64,000 nt of DNA from Vulcanimicrobiota bacterium. Lineage in GTDB: Bacteria > Vulcanimicrobiota > Xenobia > Xenobiales > JADMJV01. The notes below the pieces were generated by a model that was not told where the DNA came from, did no database searches, and worked only from the letters and a program-made list of their open reading frames with translations. The stretch lies in contig JAHBVR010000002.1 in assembly GCA_019637395.1 (NCBI GenBank), positions 133,495 through 197,494 on the forward strand, given 5' to 3'. Within the stretch, counting starts at the first letter, position 1. Each line of letters opens with the position of its first letter. Position numbers and translations under genes: made by a program. This document shows, one piece after another, positions 44,515 through 52,563 of this stretch.

Positions 44515-46263
44515 TTAGAGCTCGATCAGGAAATCGGCTCCCTGGCCGCCTTGCCGGTTGGATGCGCTGATTTTGCCGCCGTGCGCATGGATGATCTGCT
44601 GCGCCATCGAGAGACCCAGTCCGGCTGACTTGCCCGGATCGGCGGTGGTGAAAAAGGGTTCGAAAATACGGTCGAGGATTTCCGGCTCGATGCCTTTGCC
44701 GTTGTCGCGCACCAGGATGGTGCGGGCCTCGCCCTGCATCAAGGAATAAACCTCGACCACTCCTCCTTGAGAACAGGCGTCCTTGGCGTTGAGCAGCAGG
44801 CTGCTCAGCGCCTGTTGCAGGTCGCTGGCGTTCCCTTCCAGAGGTTTGAGCGGTTCCAATCGGCTGACCAGCTTGACCTGCTGGTTGGCCAGCACGGCCC
44901 GGGTCAAATCCAGAGTATCTTCGATGACTTGATTGAGATCGACCTGGACGGCGCTGTGCACTCCGTCGCGCGAGTAGAAAAGCAGCTTGCGCAGCAGGCC
45001 TTGCGACTGGTCCAGGCTACCGTTGAGGCTGGCCAGAGCCGAGGGTAGGGAGGCGGCTAACTTGTCCGGTTGATTGGCGCGCTGCTGCAGTAAGCCCAGT
45101 TGCAGCCGGATGGCGGCCAGCGGCGAGTTGAGTTCGTGGGCCAGGCCAGCCGCCAGCTGCCCCAGAGCGGCAACTTTGCTCGACTGGGTCAGACTGGCCA
45201 GGCGCCGGGCCTGCTCTTCCAGCAGGCTGACCGACTGCAGACCGAGCGTGAAGACACCCGCCAGTTCAATCAGCAACTCGCGTTCCTCAATCGAAAAGGC
45301 TTTGCTGCGGGCGCAATAGAGCAGCCCGATCTCCCCCAGTTCGATGAAGAGCCTGCCGGGATCGGTTTGCTCCATATGGGCGGGTGGGATGCCGGCCAGC
45401 AACTGCAGGCCGTCCTGGGAGCGGCGCCAGAAGGCAACCTGGTCGCAGCCCATTCGCTTGGAAAGATAGTCCAGGCTGCGTTGAGCCGTCTCCTCAGCGG
45501 CCTGGCATTCCACCAGTTGCAGGCTCAGTTCCCAGAAAACACTTTCTTTCTGCTGACTGACGCGCAGACGCTGTTGCACCGTGTCCAGTTTATTGGCCAC
45601 CTGATGGAGACGCTGCCGGGCCTGGCTGGCCTCTTCCACCAGTTGCTCTTCATCGCGGAATTCGAGCCGGATTTTTTCCCCCTGGACGGCCCGGTGCAGG
45701 GAAAAAAGCAGCGGCGCCAGACAGACGAGGTAAGGGGGAGCGGAGCGGGCCAGCAGGCCGGCCAATGGGGCCAGACTGTAGCAAATGAGGCGGTGCGGCA
45801 GGACGTAGCGGTCGAAGCGCACCCAGCGTTGGAATTCCCGCTGTTGGGCCATGGATTTCCCGCCCAGCGCCACGAAGGCGCCCAGGCGCAAGTAGCCCTC
45901 GGCCACCACAGCGGCGGGGACAACTGCCCAGGGAGCGCCGATGGCGAAAAGCATCCAGCAAAAAAGTGCGCGCGCGCCCAATTCCCAGCAGGCGGCCAGC
46001 CCGCCGGAGAAAACCAGACTGCGCAAAATCAGGCCCAGGGCGGCGGCGGCCAGAGCCACCAGGGGTTGTTGTCGCCAGGCCAGCACCGCCAGCAGGCTGG
46101 GGGCGGTTGAGAAAATGCCGAAGTAAGGCAGGCGCACGGCGGCAGCGTCCAGGGTGGCGGCCATCAGCAAGAGAGCGCACTCCAGAGGGCTGGGAAGGCG
46201 GCTTTCCTGGATTAAAAACAGCAGGGGTAGCGCACCCAGTAATCCGGCCCGCCAGCGCTTCAT
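44515..46263 (-). CDS. Membrane-bound sensor histidine kinase with GAF-like domain
   Basis: The protein has 582 residues. It has five or six N-terminal membrane helices (about 5-180), a coiled coil, a GAF-like region (about 225-350) and a transmitter. The H box LGQLAAGLAHELNSP has phosphorylated His near 376. The N box LLLNAKDAC, G1 VRDNGKGIEPE, F box FEPFFTTADPG and G2 SAGLGLSMAQQI are complete, so the kinase should be active. Its ATG overlaps the stop of the glycosyltransferase gene (ATGA). A start upstream at 46431 would lie inside that gene. Its partner regulator is not adjacent; the REC-BTAD gene 1.7 kb away is one candidate. Confidence 0.88.
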   Translation of the reverse strand: MKRWRAGLLGALPLLFLIQESRLPSPLECALLLMAATLDAAAVRLPYFGIFSTAPSLLAVLAWRQQPLVALAAAALGLILRSLVFSGGLAACWELGARALFCWMLFAIGAPWAVVPAAVVAEGYLRLGAFVALGGKSMAQQREFQRWVRFDRYVLPHRLICYSLAPLAGLLARSAPPYLVCLAPLLFSLHRAVQGEKIRLEFRDEEQLVEEASQARQRLHQVANKLDTVQQRLRVSQQKESVFWELSLQLVECQAAEETAQRSLDYLSKRMGCDQVAFWRRSQDGLQLLAGIPPAHMEQTDPGRLFIELGEIGLLYCARSKAFSIEERELLIELAGVFTLGLQSVSLLEEQARRLASLTQSSKVAALGQLAAGLAHELNSPLAAIRLQLGLLQQRANQPDKLAASLPSALASLNGSLDQSQGLLRKLLFYSRDGVHSAVQVDLNQVIEDTLDLTRAVLANQQVKLVSRLEPLKPLEGNASDLQQALSSLLLNAKDACSQGGVVEVYSLMQGEARTILVRDNGKGIEPEILDRIFEPFFTTADPGKSAGLGLSMAQQIIHAHGGKISASNRQGGQGADFLIEL

Positions 46264-47393
46264 AGCGGCTCCCCCGCGTAGAGCCGCAGCCATTGGGGCA
46301 GGATGATGTCCCAACTGAACAGGCTTTGCACCCTCAGCCGTCCGTTGTGGCCGTGGGCACGGCGCAGTTCTTCGTTGCCCAGGTAATAGGCCACGCGAGC
46401 ACTCAGTTTTTGCGGGTCCAACTCCGAGCAAAGCCAGCCGGTTTGCCCATCTTCCACCACTTCCGGAAGGCCGTCGCGCAAGTAGGCCACCACCGGCACC
46501 TGCAAACTCATGGCCTCCATGGCCACCAACGAGAAGGTTTCCCTGGGGCTTGCCTGGAGCAGCACCTGCAGGCCGGCCAGATAGGGGAGGGGGTCGGCCA
46601 CGTGGCCCGGCATCCAGACCTGCTCGGCCACTTCGAGTTCCACCGCCAGTTTTTTTAGGGATTCCGCTTCGGGGCCCTCACCGGCCAGCAGCAGCCTCAG
46701 GTCGGAGTGCCGGCGCAGGAGGGGAGCGCTGGCTCGCAGCACGTCGCCCACGCCCTTACTGGGCAGCAGAGCTCCCACGTAGCCGAGCCAGCGGTGCCGG
46801 CGCATCGGTTCCGGGATGGGTTGCTCGAGATCGGGGAGATCCATGGCGTTGTGGATCACCTGATAGGGGAGATAGAAGGGCAGAATCTCGCTCATTTGCC
46901 GGCGCAGAGCCTGCGAGACGGGAATCACCGCCTGACACTGACGGTAGCACCAGCGCAGCCAGGCTGAGCCGGCAGAGTCCAGAAACGAATGTTCCGACTT
47001 GAGCAGGCGGGTTTTCTTCAAGAAGAGCCGCCGCACCGACCCGAACAAGGCCAGATCGCGGCTCGCCTGGCAGTGAATGACATCGGGCTGTAGAGGAACC
47101 AACTTTTGGTGGGCGGCCAGGTAGGAGGCGGGGTCGATTTCCCCGCGGAAAGGTAAGTGCACCGAGTTCAGCTCCTGACCGGCCAGCCAGGAGTCGGCGC
47201 GGCAGGCCAGTGTGACCTTCAGTCCGGCGCCGCGCAGGCGGCGGCCTAACTGAACGGTGAAACGCTCGGCTCCGCCACGCCCGCGATTCTCGTTCGTCAG
47301 CAGGATGTGCACCCGGCCATGTTTGGTGGCCGGGCTCAGACCCCTTGCCAGGCAAAGGGCTATCTGATATAAGGGGTTTTCCTGTGTTCGCAC
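46260..47393 (-). CDS. GT4-family glycosyltransferase
   Basis: The protein has 377 residues with the two Rossmann domains of the GT-B fold. The N-terminal domain has GGAERFTVQLGRRLRGAG; the C-terminal nucleotide-sugar site has YVGALLPSKGVGDVLRA, RLLLAGEGPEAESL and PRETFSLVAMEAMSLQVPVV (the E-x7-E motif with GLPEVVEDGQTG). It transfers a sugar to a lipid or polysaccharide acceptor. The start is a GTG at 47393. An internal start nearer VHILLTNENRG is possible because the first ~25 residues are not family-like. It is co-translated with the histidine kinase and divergent from rpmG by only 43 bp. Confidence 0.87.
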   Translation of the reverse strand: MRTQENPLYQIALCLARGLSPATKHGRVHILLTNENRGRGGAERFTVQLGRRLRGAGLKVTLACRADSWLAGQELNSVHLPFRGEIDPASYLAAHQKLVPLQPDVIHCQASRDLALFGSVRRLFLKKTRLLKSEHSFLDSAGSAWLRWCYRQCQAVIPVSQALRRQMSEILPFYLPYQVIHNAMDLPDLEQPIPEPMRRHRWLGYVGALLPSKGVGDVLRASAPLLRRHSDLRLLLAGEGPEAESLKKLAVELEVAEQVWMPGHVADPLPYLAGLQVLLQASPRETFSLVAMEAMSLQVPVVAYLRDGLPEVVEDGQTGWLCSELDPQKLSARVAYYLGNEELRRAHGHNGRLRVQSLFSWDIILPQWLRLYAGEPL

Positions 47394-47436
47394 TTTTGCG
47401 AGGGATAGAGTTTTTTAGAGCAACGAAGGGGGCCCT

Positions 47437-47616
47437 ATGGCCAAGAAACAGACCCGAGTGATCATCACTCTCGAATGCACCGAGGCTCGTAAAGAAGGAG
47501 CGTCTCCTTCTCGCTATGCCACCACCAAGAATCGCCAGACTCATCCGGACCGGATGGAGATGAAGAAATATAATCCCAACCTGCGCCGCCACACGATTCA
47601 TAAGGAAGTGAAGTAG
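47437..47616 (+). CDS. rpmG: 50S ribosomal protein L33
   Basis: This 59-residue protein reads [19 protein letters not shown], then [19 protein letters not shown] and [15 protein letters not shown]. The LECTEAR, YATTKN and [12 protein letters not shown] blocks are diagnostic of L33. Only one of the four zinc-ligand cysteines is kept, so it is a zinc-free C-minus form. The ATG at 47437 follows GAAGGGGG. It is monocistronic with a perfect terminator 18 bases after its stop, usual for rpmG. Confidence 0.95.
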   Translation: MAKKQTRVIITLECTEARKEGASPSRYATTKNRQTHPDRMEMKKYNPNLRRHTIHKEVK

Positions 47617-47633
47617 GCTAGCGCGCGGTTTAG

Positions 47634-47664
47634 AAAGAGACTCCCGGTGGAGTCTCTTTTCATT
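47634..47664 (+). terminator. Rho-independent terminator of rpmG
   Basis: AAAGAGACTCC, loop CGGT and GGAGTCTCTTT form an 11-bp perfect stem followed by TTCATTT. It sits 17 bases after the L33 stop codon. Confidence 0.93.
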
Positions 47665-47700
47665 TGTGGAGTTATGAAGGGTTGTGAGGTAGAGGGATTG

Positions 47701-48039
47701 GTGAGTGATGCGAATCGACGGATTTTTCCTCGCGCCGAAGGGGAGTATCTGGCCTGGTTCCAGGTTCCGGGTGGCAGTTTTGAGCAATGTGTGGCGCTGG
47801 ATATCGGATTGGACGGAGCCTGCCTGGTTCTTCCCGGCGCTCTACCGGAGGGTGAAGAGCCTTTTGAAGTAGAGTTTCAGTTAGCTCCCGATTGGATGGT
47901 GCGCGCCAAAGCGACTTTGCTCTGGCAGAAGGCCCACTCCGACCTCGTGCTGGCGGGTATTCGCTATCGCCCCGTACGCTCGGCCGATCGCAATCTTATC
48001 GGGCCGTGGGTCCACCGGCAGCGTAAAGTTCAGTCCTGA
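47701..48039 (+). CDS. Single-domain PilZ protein (c-di-GMP binding)
   Basis: A GTG start at 47701 with AGAGGG five bases upstream gives 112 residues. An earlier ATG at 47674 is possible. The c-di-GMP motif RRIFPRA (RxxxR type) is followed by QCVALDIGLDGACLVLP, which matches the (D/N)-x-S-x-x-G box except that Ser is replaced by Gly or Leu. Binding may therefore be weakened. C-terminal strands end in HRQRKVQS. It stands just before the STAS and Pel genes, separated by 47 bp, so a role in controlling polysaccharide output is likely. Confidence 0.7.
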   Translation: MSDANRRIFPRAEGEYLAWFQVPGGSFEQCVALDIGLDGACLVLPGALPEGEEPFEVEFQLAPDWMVRAKATLLWQKAHSDLVLAGIRYRPVRSADRNLIGPWVHRQRKVQS

Positions 48040-48086
48040 TCCATCCGCAAGAGAGGACATCCGGCCGCCTAACAGAACCCCGGCCG

Positions 48087-48428
48087 ATGCAATGCACGGC
48101 CCAAGTTGAGAGTGGGGTAGCCATTCTCCATCTACACGGTAAACTGGACGCGGTTTCGGTAGCGGACTTCCGAGAGGAAGCGCAAAAACAGGTTCGTTCG
48201 GGGTATCGCCGGATGGTGCTTGACTTCGCCCAGGTGGATCACGTCGACGGCCAGGGCCTGGCCGGACTGGTCGCCTTTTATCGCCGCCTTACCGTGGAAC
48301 ACAAAGGCCGGCTGGCCATTGCGGGCTTGAATCCGGAGTTGCGCATGTTCTTTGACCGTACCGCCCTGACCCGGGTGGTGCCGGTGGCCTATGAATGGCA
48401 GGAAGCGGCTCGCGAGGTGCGCTCGTGA
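48087..48428 (+). CDS. STAS-domain protein, anti-sigma-factor-antagonist-like
   Basis: This 113-residue protein has the STAS fold from MQCTAQVESGVAILHLHG through KGRLAIAGLNPELRMFF. The strand-loop normally holding the phosphorylated serine (D-S-x-G) reads VDHVDGQGLAGLV, so the Ser is a Gly and kinase switching is impossible there. It may act as an unregulated partner-binding domain. Its stop overlaps the start of the pelE-like gene (GTGA), so it is part of the Pel operon. Confidence 0.83.
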   Translation: MQCTAQVESGVAILHLHGKLDAVSVADFREEAQKQVRSGYRRMVLDFAQVDHVDGQGLAGLVAFYRRLTVEHKGRLAIAGLNPELRMFFDRTALTRVVPVAYEWQEAAREVRS

Positions 48429-49567
48429 CCATTGCCGTCCGCACCGATGCGACCCAGCCCAAGGACGACGGATTGCCGCTGGTGGCGGCCATCATCTGGG
48501 CCTTCGGGGCGCTGTGTTCGATTATCGCCTGTTTCGTGATGCTCAGTTCCGCGCCCCGAGATACCTCGGTGGGCGGTTTCCCCTGGTTCGGCGCCGGCCT
48601 GCACCTGACCGGGGTGGTGCTGGCCTATTTCGGCACGCGCGTGGCCAAGGGGAGCCACCCGTCCAGCGCCGGTTGGGCCCTGCTGGTCAGTTTTTTCGCT
48701 CTCTTCGGCGGCCCGCTGGGCTTCCTGGCGGGTGTGGCCTGCTATCTCTTCGGGGTGGGACAGCCCACCGAAATGCCTCTGGTGGACGTGGTCAAAGCGG
48801 AAATGTTCGTGCGCACGACCGCTCACTCGAAGGTGGAGCAAGCGGGCGCGTTCGATGTGCAACTGCGGGAAGAGCTGCGCACCCAGCCGATTGTCGACCT
48901 GCTTCCCTATGCCGACGTGGCCACCGCCATCGCCATCATCAACAAACTGGCCGATCAGCGCAAACGTGGAGATTTGATCATGTTGCGCGAGTTGTCCCAG
49001 GATCGGCGCCCGGAAGTCTATCAGTTCGCCCTTTCGCGTCTGGATGAGTTCGAACGCGACTACGCTACCCGTATCTATCATCTCAAAGAGCAGTTGAACT
49101 ACCGTCCCGATGATGTGGGACTGCGGGTGGAGCTGGCCAAAGTTTACTACGACTACACCAATAGCGGCTTGCTCGATGACTCTTTGGAAGATTACTACTG
49201 GGAAATGACGCTGGCCCAGTTGTTTGAGGCCATGCGCTTCGAATCCAATCGCCAGGATCTGGTGGTGGATATGGCCCGCTTGTTCTTGATGCGCCAGATG
49301 TACCGTGAGGCCGAGGCGGCCGTGGACGACGTTTTGCGTAAGGAGCCGGCCAATCTTGACGCTCAACTGCTCATGCTCGAGTGTATGACGGAACGGGCGC
49401 AGATCGAGGGCGACCCGGCTCTGCTTCAGCAAGCGCGCAAGCGGGCTCTGGAGTCGGCCTGGGCTATCAAGCTACCCCGGAGCCAGGAGCAACACCCCCT
49501 GTTCAAGGTGGCTCAATATTGGTTCGGACGCACCCGCACCAGCGAGAAGGCTGCTCCCCATGCTTGA
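48425..49567 (+). CDS. pelE: PelE-like inner-membrane TPR protein of Pel polysaccharide machinery
   Basis: The start GTG 48425 overlaps the STAS stop; the protein has 380 residues. Two or three membrane helices (about 18-115, for example AAIIWAFGALCSIIACFV) precede a cytosolic part with helical TPR/HEAT-like repeats (LRELSQDRRPEVYQFAL, VYYDYTNSGLLDDSLEDYYW, REAEAAVDDVLRKEPANL). The layout (membrane helices then TPR) and position directly before pelF and pelG match PelE, which links PelD and PelF in the synthase complex. Sequence identity to known PelE is not obvious by eye, so the name rests mainly on context. Its 3' end overlaps pelF by 8 bases. Confidence 0.75.
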   Translation: MTIAVRTDATQPKDDGLPLVAAIIWAFGALCSIIACFVMLSSAPRDTSVGGFPWFGAGLHLTGVVLAYFGTRVAKGSHPSSAGWALLVSFFALFGGPLGFLAGVACYLFGVGQPTEMPLVDVVKAEMFVRTTAHSKVEQAGAFDVQLREELRTQPIVDLLPYADVATAIAIINKLADQRKRGDLIMLRELSQDRRPEVYQFALSRLDEFERDYATRIYHLKEQLNYRPDDVGLRVELAKVYYDYTNSGLLDDSLEDYYWEMTLAQLFEAMRFESNRQDLVVDMARLFLMRQMYREAEAAVDDVLRKEPANLDAQLLMLECMTERAQIEGDPALLQQARKRALESAWAIKLPRSQEQHPLFKVAQYWFGRTRTSEKAAPHA

Positions 49568-51077
49568 CGTCCTTTTTTTCTGCGAAGGCACCTATCCTTA
49601 CGTCTCGGGCGGCGTGTCCAGTTGGATTCATCAGTTGATCACCGGAATGCCGGACCTGAACTTCGGCATTCTCTACCTGGCCACTTCGGAAAAGTCCGAA
49701 CGGGAGCTGAAATATAAGCTTCCTCCCAATCTTAAGACCATGGTGGAGTTCTACCTCTATGACTTTGTCGACTTTCCCCGGCCTACCACCGGTTCGCAGT
49801 CGCAGGCCTGGGAAGATGTCGGGCCCTTCTTACGGGGCCTTTTTGCCGGCAACGGCGTAGGCTTTGACAAAGCCTACGCGGCGGTTTGCGGCGAAGACGG
49901 CGGCTTGCCGGCTTTGAGTTATCGCGATTTGACCAGCTCCAAAGGCTCTTGGGACCTGCTCACCGATGTCTATTTCAATAATTTCAAGCAGGCCTCTTTC
50001 TCGGATTTCTTCTGGTCCTGGCGCTACGCCCACTACCCTCTGTATAAGCTTTTCGCGGCCGACATTCCCAAGGCCCGCGTCTATCATGCCGTCACCACCG
50101 GCTGGTGCGGTTTGCTGGGCGCGATTGCGGCCCGGCGCCATCAGCGACCGCTGCTGTTGACCGAGCACGGCCTCTACGTAAACGAGCGCCGCATCGAGAT
50201 CAGCCAGGCTGACTGGATTTTTGTGGACGCACCCAAGCAAGGACAGTTGGAAATCGGCCTGGGCACTTTCAAAGAGCTCTGGATCAACCTGTTCACCGGT
50301 CTGGGCAAGGTAACTTATCTGGAAGCGGACCATATCTTCACCTTGTTTGAGGGCAACCGCAAGCTGCAGATCGAATATGGAGCGCCGGCCGACAACATTC
50401 AAATCATCCCTAACGGCGTGAATGTGGAGGTTCTCTCCAACCCCCCCAGCCGTGCCTTACAGCGCGACAGTTCTCGCTTCCGCGTCGGATTTGTGGGCCG
50501 CATCGTGCCCATCAAGGATATCAAGACCCTGATCAAAGCGGCCCGCATCGTGGCTCAGACGGTGCCGGACGTCGAGTTCTATCTGTGCGGACCGGTGGAA
50601 GAGGATCCTGACTATTACGCCGAGTGCACCACCCTGGTCAATGCCCTTGGTTTGGCCAACGTGATTCGCTTTACCGGGCCGGTAGACGTCAAAACCTACT
50701 ATCCGTGTTTTGATGTGCAGGTCCTGACTTCCATTTCCGAGGGCCAGCCGCTGGTGATCCTGGAGGGGTTCTGCAGCGGCCTGCCCTGCGTGGCTTCCGA
50801 CGTGGGAGCCTGCCGGGAAATGATCAACGGCCGGGGCGAAGAGGACGAAGCCCTGGGGCCGGCCGGCCTGGTGACCTGGGTGGGCAATCCGCGGCAAACG
50901 GCCGAGGCCATCCTCAAACTCTACCGAGAGCCTTCGCTGCGCCAGCGCATGGGGCAGGCCGGCCAGGAGCGCGTGCGCCGCTTCTACGACCAGAAGCAGT
51001 TACTCGAAAGCTATGCTCAGATTTATAAAATGGCGGCCGCCCAGTCCGGGCGCAATCGCACGAAGGCAGGAAGATAA
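49560..51077 (+). CDS. pelF: PelF glycosyltransferase (GT4), Pel polymer synthase
   Basis: The protein has 505 residues, the usual PelF size. PelF polymerises UDP-GalNAc/GlcNAc into the partially deacetylated Pel polysaccharide. The signature N-terminus DVLFFCEGTYPYVSGGVSSW is followed by ITGMPDLNFG, then LLLTEHGLYVNERRIEI and IIPNGVNVEVLSN. The nucleotide-sugar domain has RVGFVGRIVPIKDIKTLIKA and SISEGQPLVILEGFCSGLPC (the E-x7-E motif) with SDVGACREMI. Start ATG 49560 lies in the last bases of pelE with GAAGG 9 bases upstream. The product is cytoplasmic, docking on PelE/PelD. Confidence 0.95.
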   Translation: MLDVLFFCEGTYPYVSGGVSSWIHQLITGMPDLNFGILYLATSEKSERELKYKLPPNLKTMVEFYLYDFVDFPRPTTGSQSQAWEDVGPFLRGLFAGNGVGFDKAYAAVCGEDGGLPALSYRDLTSSKGSWDLLTDVYFNNFKQASFSDFFWSWRYAHYPLYKLFAADIPKARVYHAVTTGWCGLLGAIAARRHQRPLLLTEHGLYVNERRIEISQADWIFVDAPKQGQLEIGLGTFKELWINLFTGLGKVTYLEADHIFTLFEGNRKLQIEYGAPADNIQIIPNGVNVEVLSNPPSRALQRDSSRFRVGFVGRIVPIKDIKTLIKAARIVAQTVPDVEFYLCGPVEEDPDYYAECTTLVNALGLANVIRFTGPVDVKTYYPCFDVQVLTSISEGQPLVILEGFCSGLPCVASDVGACREMINGRGEEDEALGPAGLVTWVGNPRQTAEAILKLYREPSLRQRMGQAGQERVRRFYDQKQLLESYAQIYKMAAAQSGRNRTKAGR

Positions 51078-51080
51078 TCC

Positions 51081-52532
51081 ATGGCCGGCATAGGATTTAA
51101 GCTCCGCGCCTATACCCAGGAGGGCACTCTCGGCGGTATCTTCCGGGGTTATTATCATGCCGCGCTGGTGGCGGCGGGTCCGTGGATTTTGACGGTGGTC
51201 AGTCTGGTGGTGGTGCAATACCTGATGCGCGCCCAGGGTGACGAGACGCGGCTCTTTTTGGAGTTGATCATCTATGTCTACGCCTGGACGCTGATCACCA
51301 CCGCCCCGATTCAACTGGTGGCGACCCGCTATCTGGCCGACCAGCTGGACGCCCAACGTCTTTCCACCCACATGCCCACTCTGGTCTCGGTCACCCTGGT
51401 CAACGCTCTGGTCCACCTGCTCATCGGTGGTGTCTTTATCGTGTTCGTCAATATCAACTGGTTCATGCGCTTTACGGCCGTGGCCCTGTTTGTGTTGGTG
51501 GCTCAGACCTGGCTGGTCATGGCGTTTATCGGCGCCCTGCGCGCTTACCATCTGGTAGCCACTTCGTTTGTTTCCGGTACGGCCGTCAACTTGATTGCAG
51601 CCTATACTTTGGGTCGTTACCTGAGCGTCAACGGCTATCTGATGGGCATGGTGATCGGGCAGTGCGCCGTGCTGGCGGTGGCGCTGGCTTCGCTGGCGCG
51701 CGAATTCGAATTCGATATTTCTTTCAACTGGGACTGGCTGGAGTATTTCAAGCTCTGCCCGCAGTTGCCGTTGGCCGGCTTCATTTATTACGCCTCGGTG
51801 TGGATGACTTTGATGTTTTACTGGTGGGGGCCCGGGGGCTATCTGATCCAGAGCGAGATTCTCTACGCTTTTCCCACCCTCGACCTGGCTTCGTTCTATG
51901 CGCAGATGACGATTATCCCGACCATAACCGCCTTTTACGTGCATTGCGAAACCTCGTTTTACGAGGACTACCGCGGCTTTTACAACGCCATCCTGACCAA
52001 AAAGTCCCTGGAATTCATCCAGGAGTCGCGCCGGCGCCTGAAGACGCGCCTGCGTGACTCGCTTTTTGGATTGTTCCTGGTCCAGGTGGCGGTCACGCTG
52101 GGAGCTTTGACTTTTGCCCCGCAACTGCAGATTCTCTTGCAGTGGAATGACGGTGAGCGCTACATGTTCCGCAACGTCTGTTTGGGAGCGGTGCCGCAGG
52201 TGATGCTGCTTTTTTGCCAGGTGATCTTGTTCTACTTCCAGCTCTACAAGGAAGCGCTCTGGTCGTCGCTGGTGACTTTCCTCGGCTGTCTGGTGGGCGC
52301 TTTCATTACCTTGAAGTATGGCCAGGACACCTACGGACTGGGTCTGTTGCCGGGCGCTTCGCTGGGTTGTCTGGTGGGCTATTGGAAACTCTTCGAGCAG
52401 ATCGATCAGCTTGAATACTTGACTTTCAGCAAACAACCGATGGCTGAGGGAATTCCCTTCGATCGCGAGATGATGACGCCGGAAGGCTATCTGGGCAAGA
52501 CCATTATCCGCGATGGCAAGATGGTTTCTTAA
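51081..52532 (+). CDS. pelG: PelG, inner-membrane MOP/flippase-like Pel transporter
   Basis: The protein has 483 residues with twelve or so membrane helices and the PelG opening MAGIGFKLRAYTQEGTLGGI followed by FRGYYHAALVAAGPWILTV. PelG passes the nascent polymer across the inner membrane. Typical blocks include VATRYLADQLDAQRLSTHMP, LIQSEILYAFPTLDLASFYA and LLIFYFQLYKEA-like text near the C-terminus. The gene begins 3 bases after pelF with AGGAAG upstream, and is followed 31 bases later by pelD. Confidence 0.95.
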   Translation: MAGIGFKLRAYTQEGTLGGIFRGYYHAALVAAGPWILTVVSLVVVQYLMRAQGDETRLFLELIIYVYAWTLITTAPIQLVATRYLADQLDAQRLSTHMPTLVSVTLVNALVHLLIGGVFIVFVNINWFMRFTAVALFVLVAQTWLVMAFIGALRAYHLVATSFVSGTAVNLIAAYTLGRYLSVNGYLMGMVIGQCAVLAVALASLAREFEFDISFNWDWLEYFKLCPQLPLAGFIYYASVWMTLMFYWWGPGGYLIQSEILYAFPTLDLASFYAQMTIIPTITAFYVHCETSFYEDYRGFYNAILTKKSLEFIQESRRRLKTRLRDSLFGLFLVQVAVTLGALTFAPQLQILLQWNDGERYMFRNVCLGAVPQVMLLFCQVILFYFQLYKEALWSSLVTFLGCLVGAFITLKYGQDTYGLGLLPGASLGCLVGYWKLFEQIDQLEYLTFSKQPMAEGIPFDREMMTPEGYLGKTIIRDGKMVS

Positions 52533-52563
52533 TGAACAAGAGTAAGAGGAAGAGGCGAAAACG

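Noticed and set aside
46263-46431. Upstream extension of the histidine kinase
   Set aside because: It overlaps the end of the glycosyltransferase gene; the ATG at 46263 with ATGA coupling is the better start.
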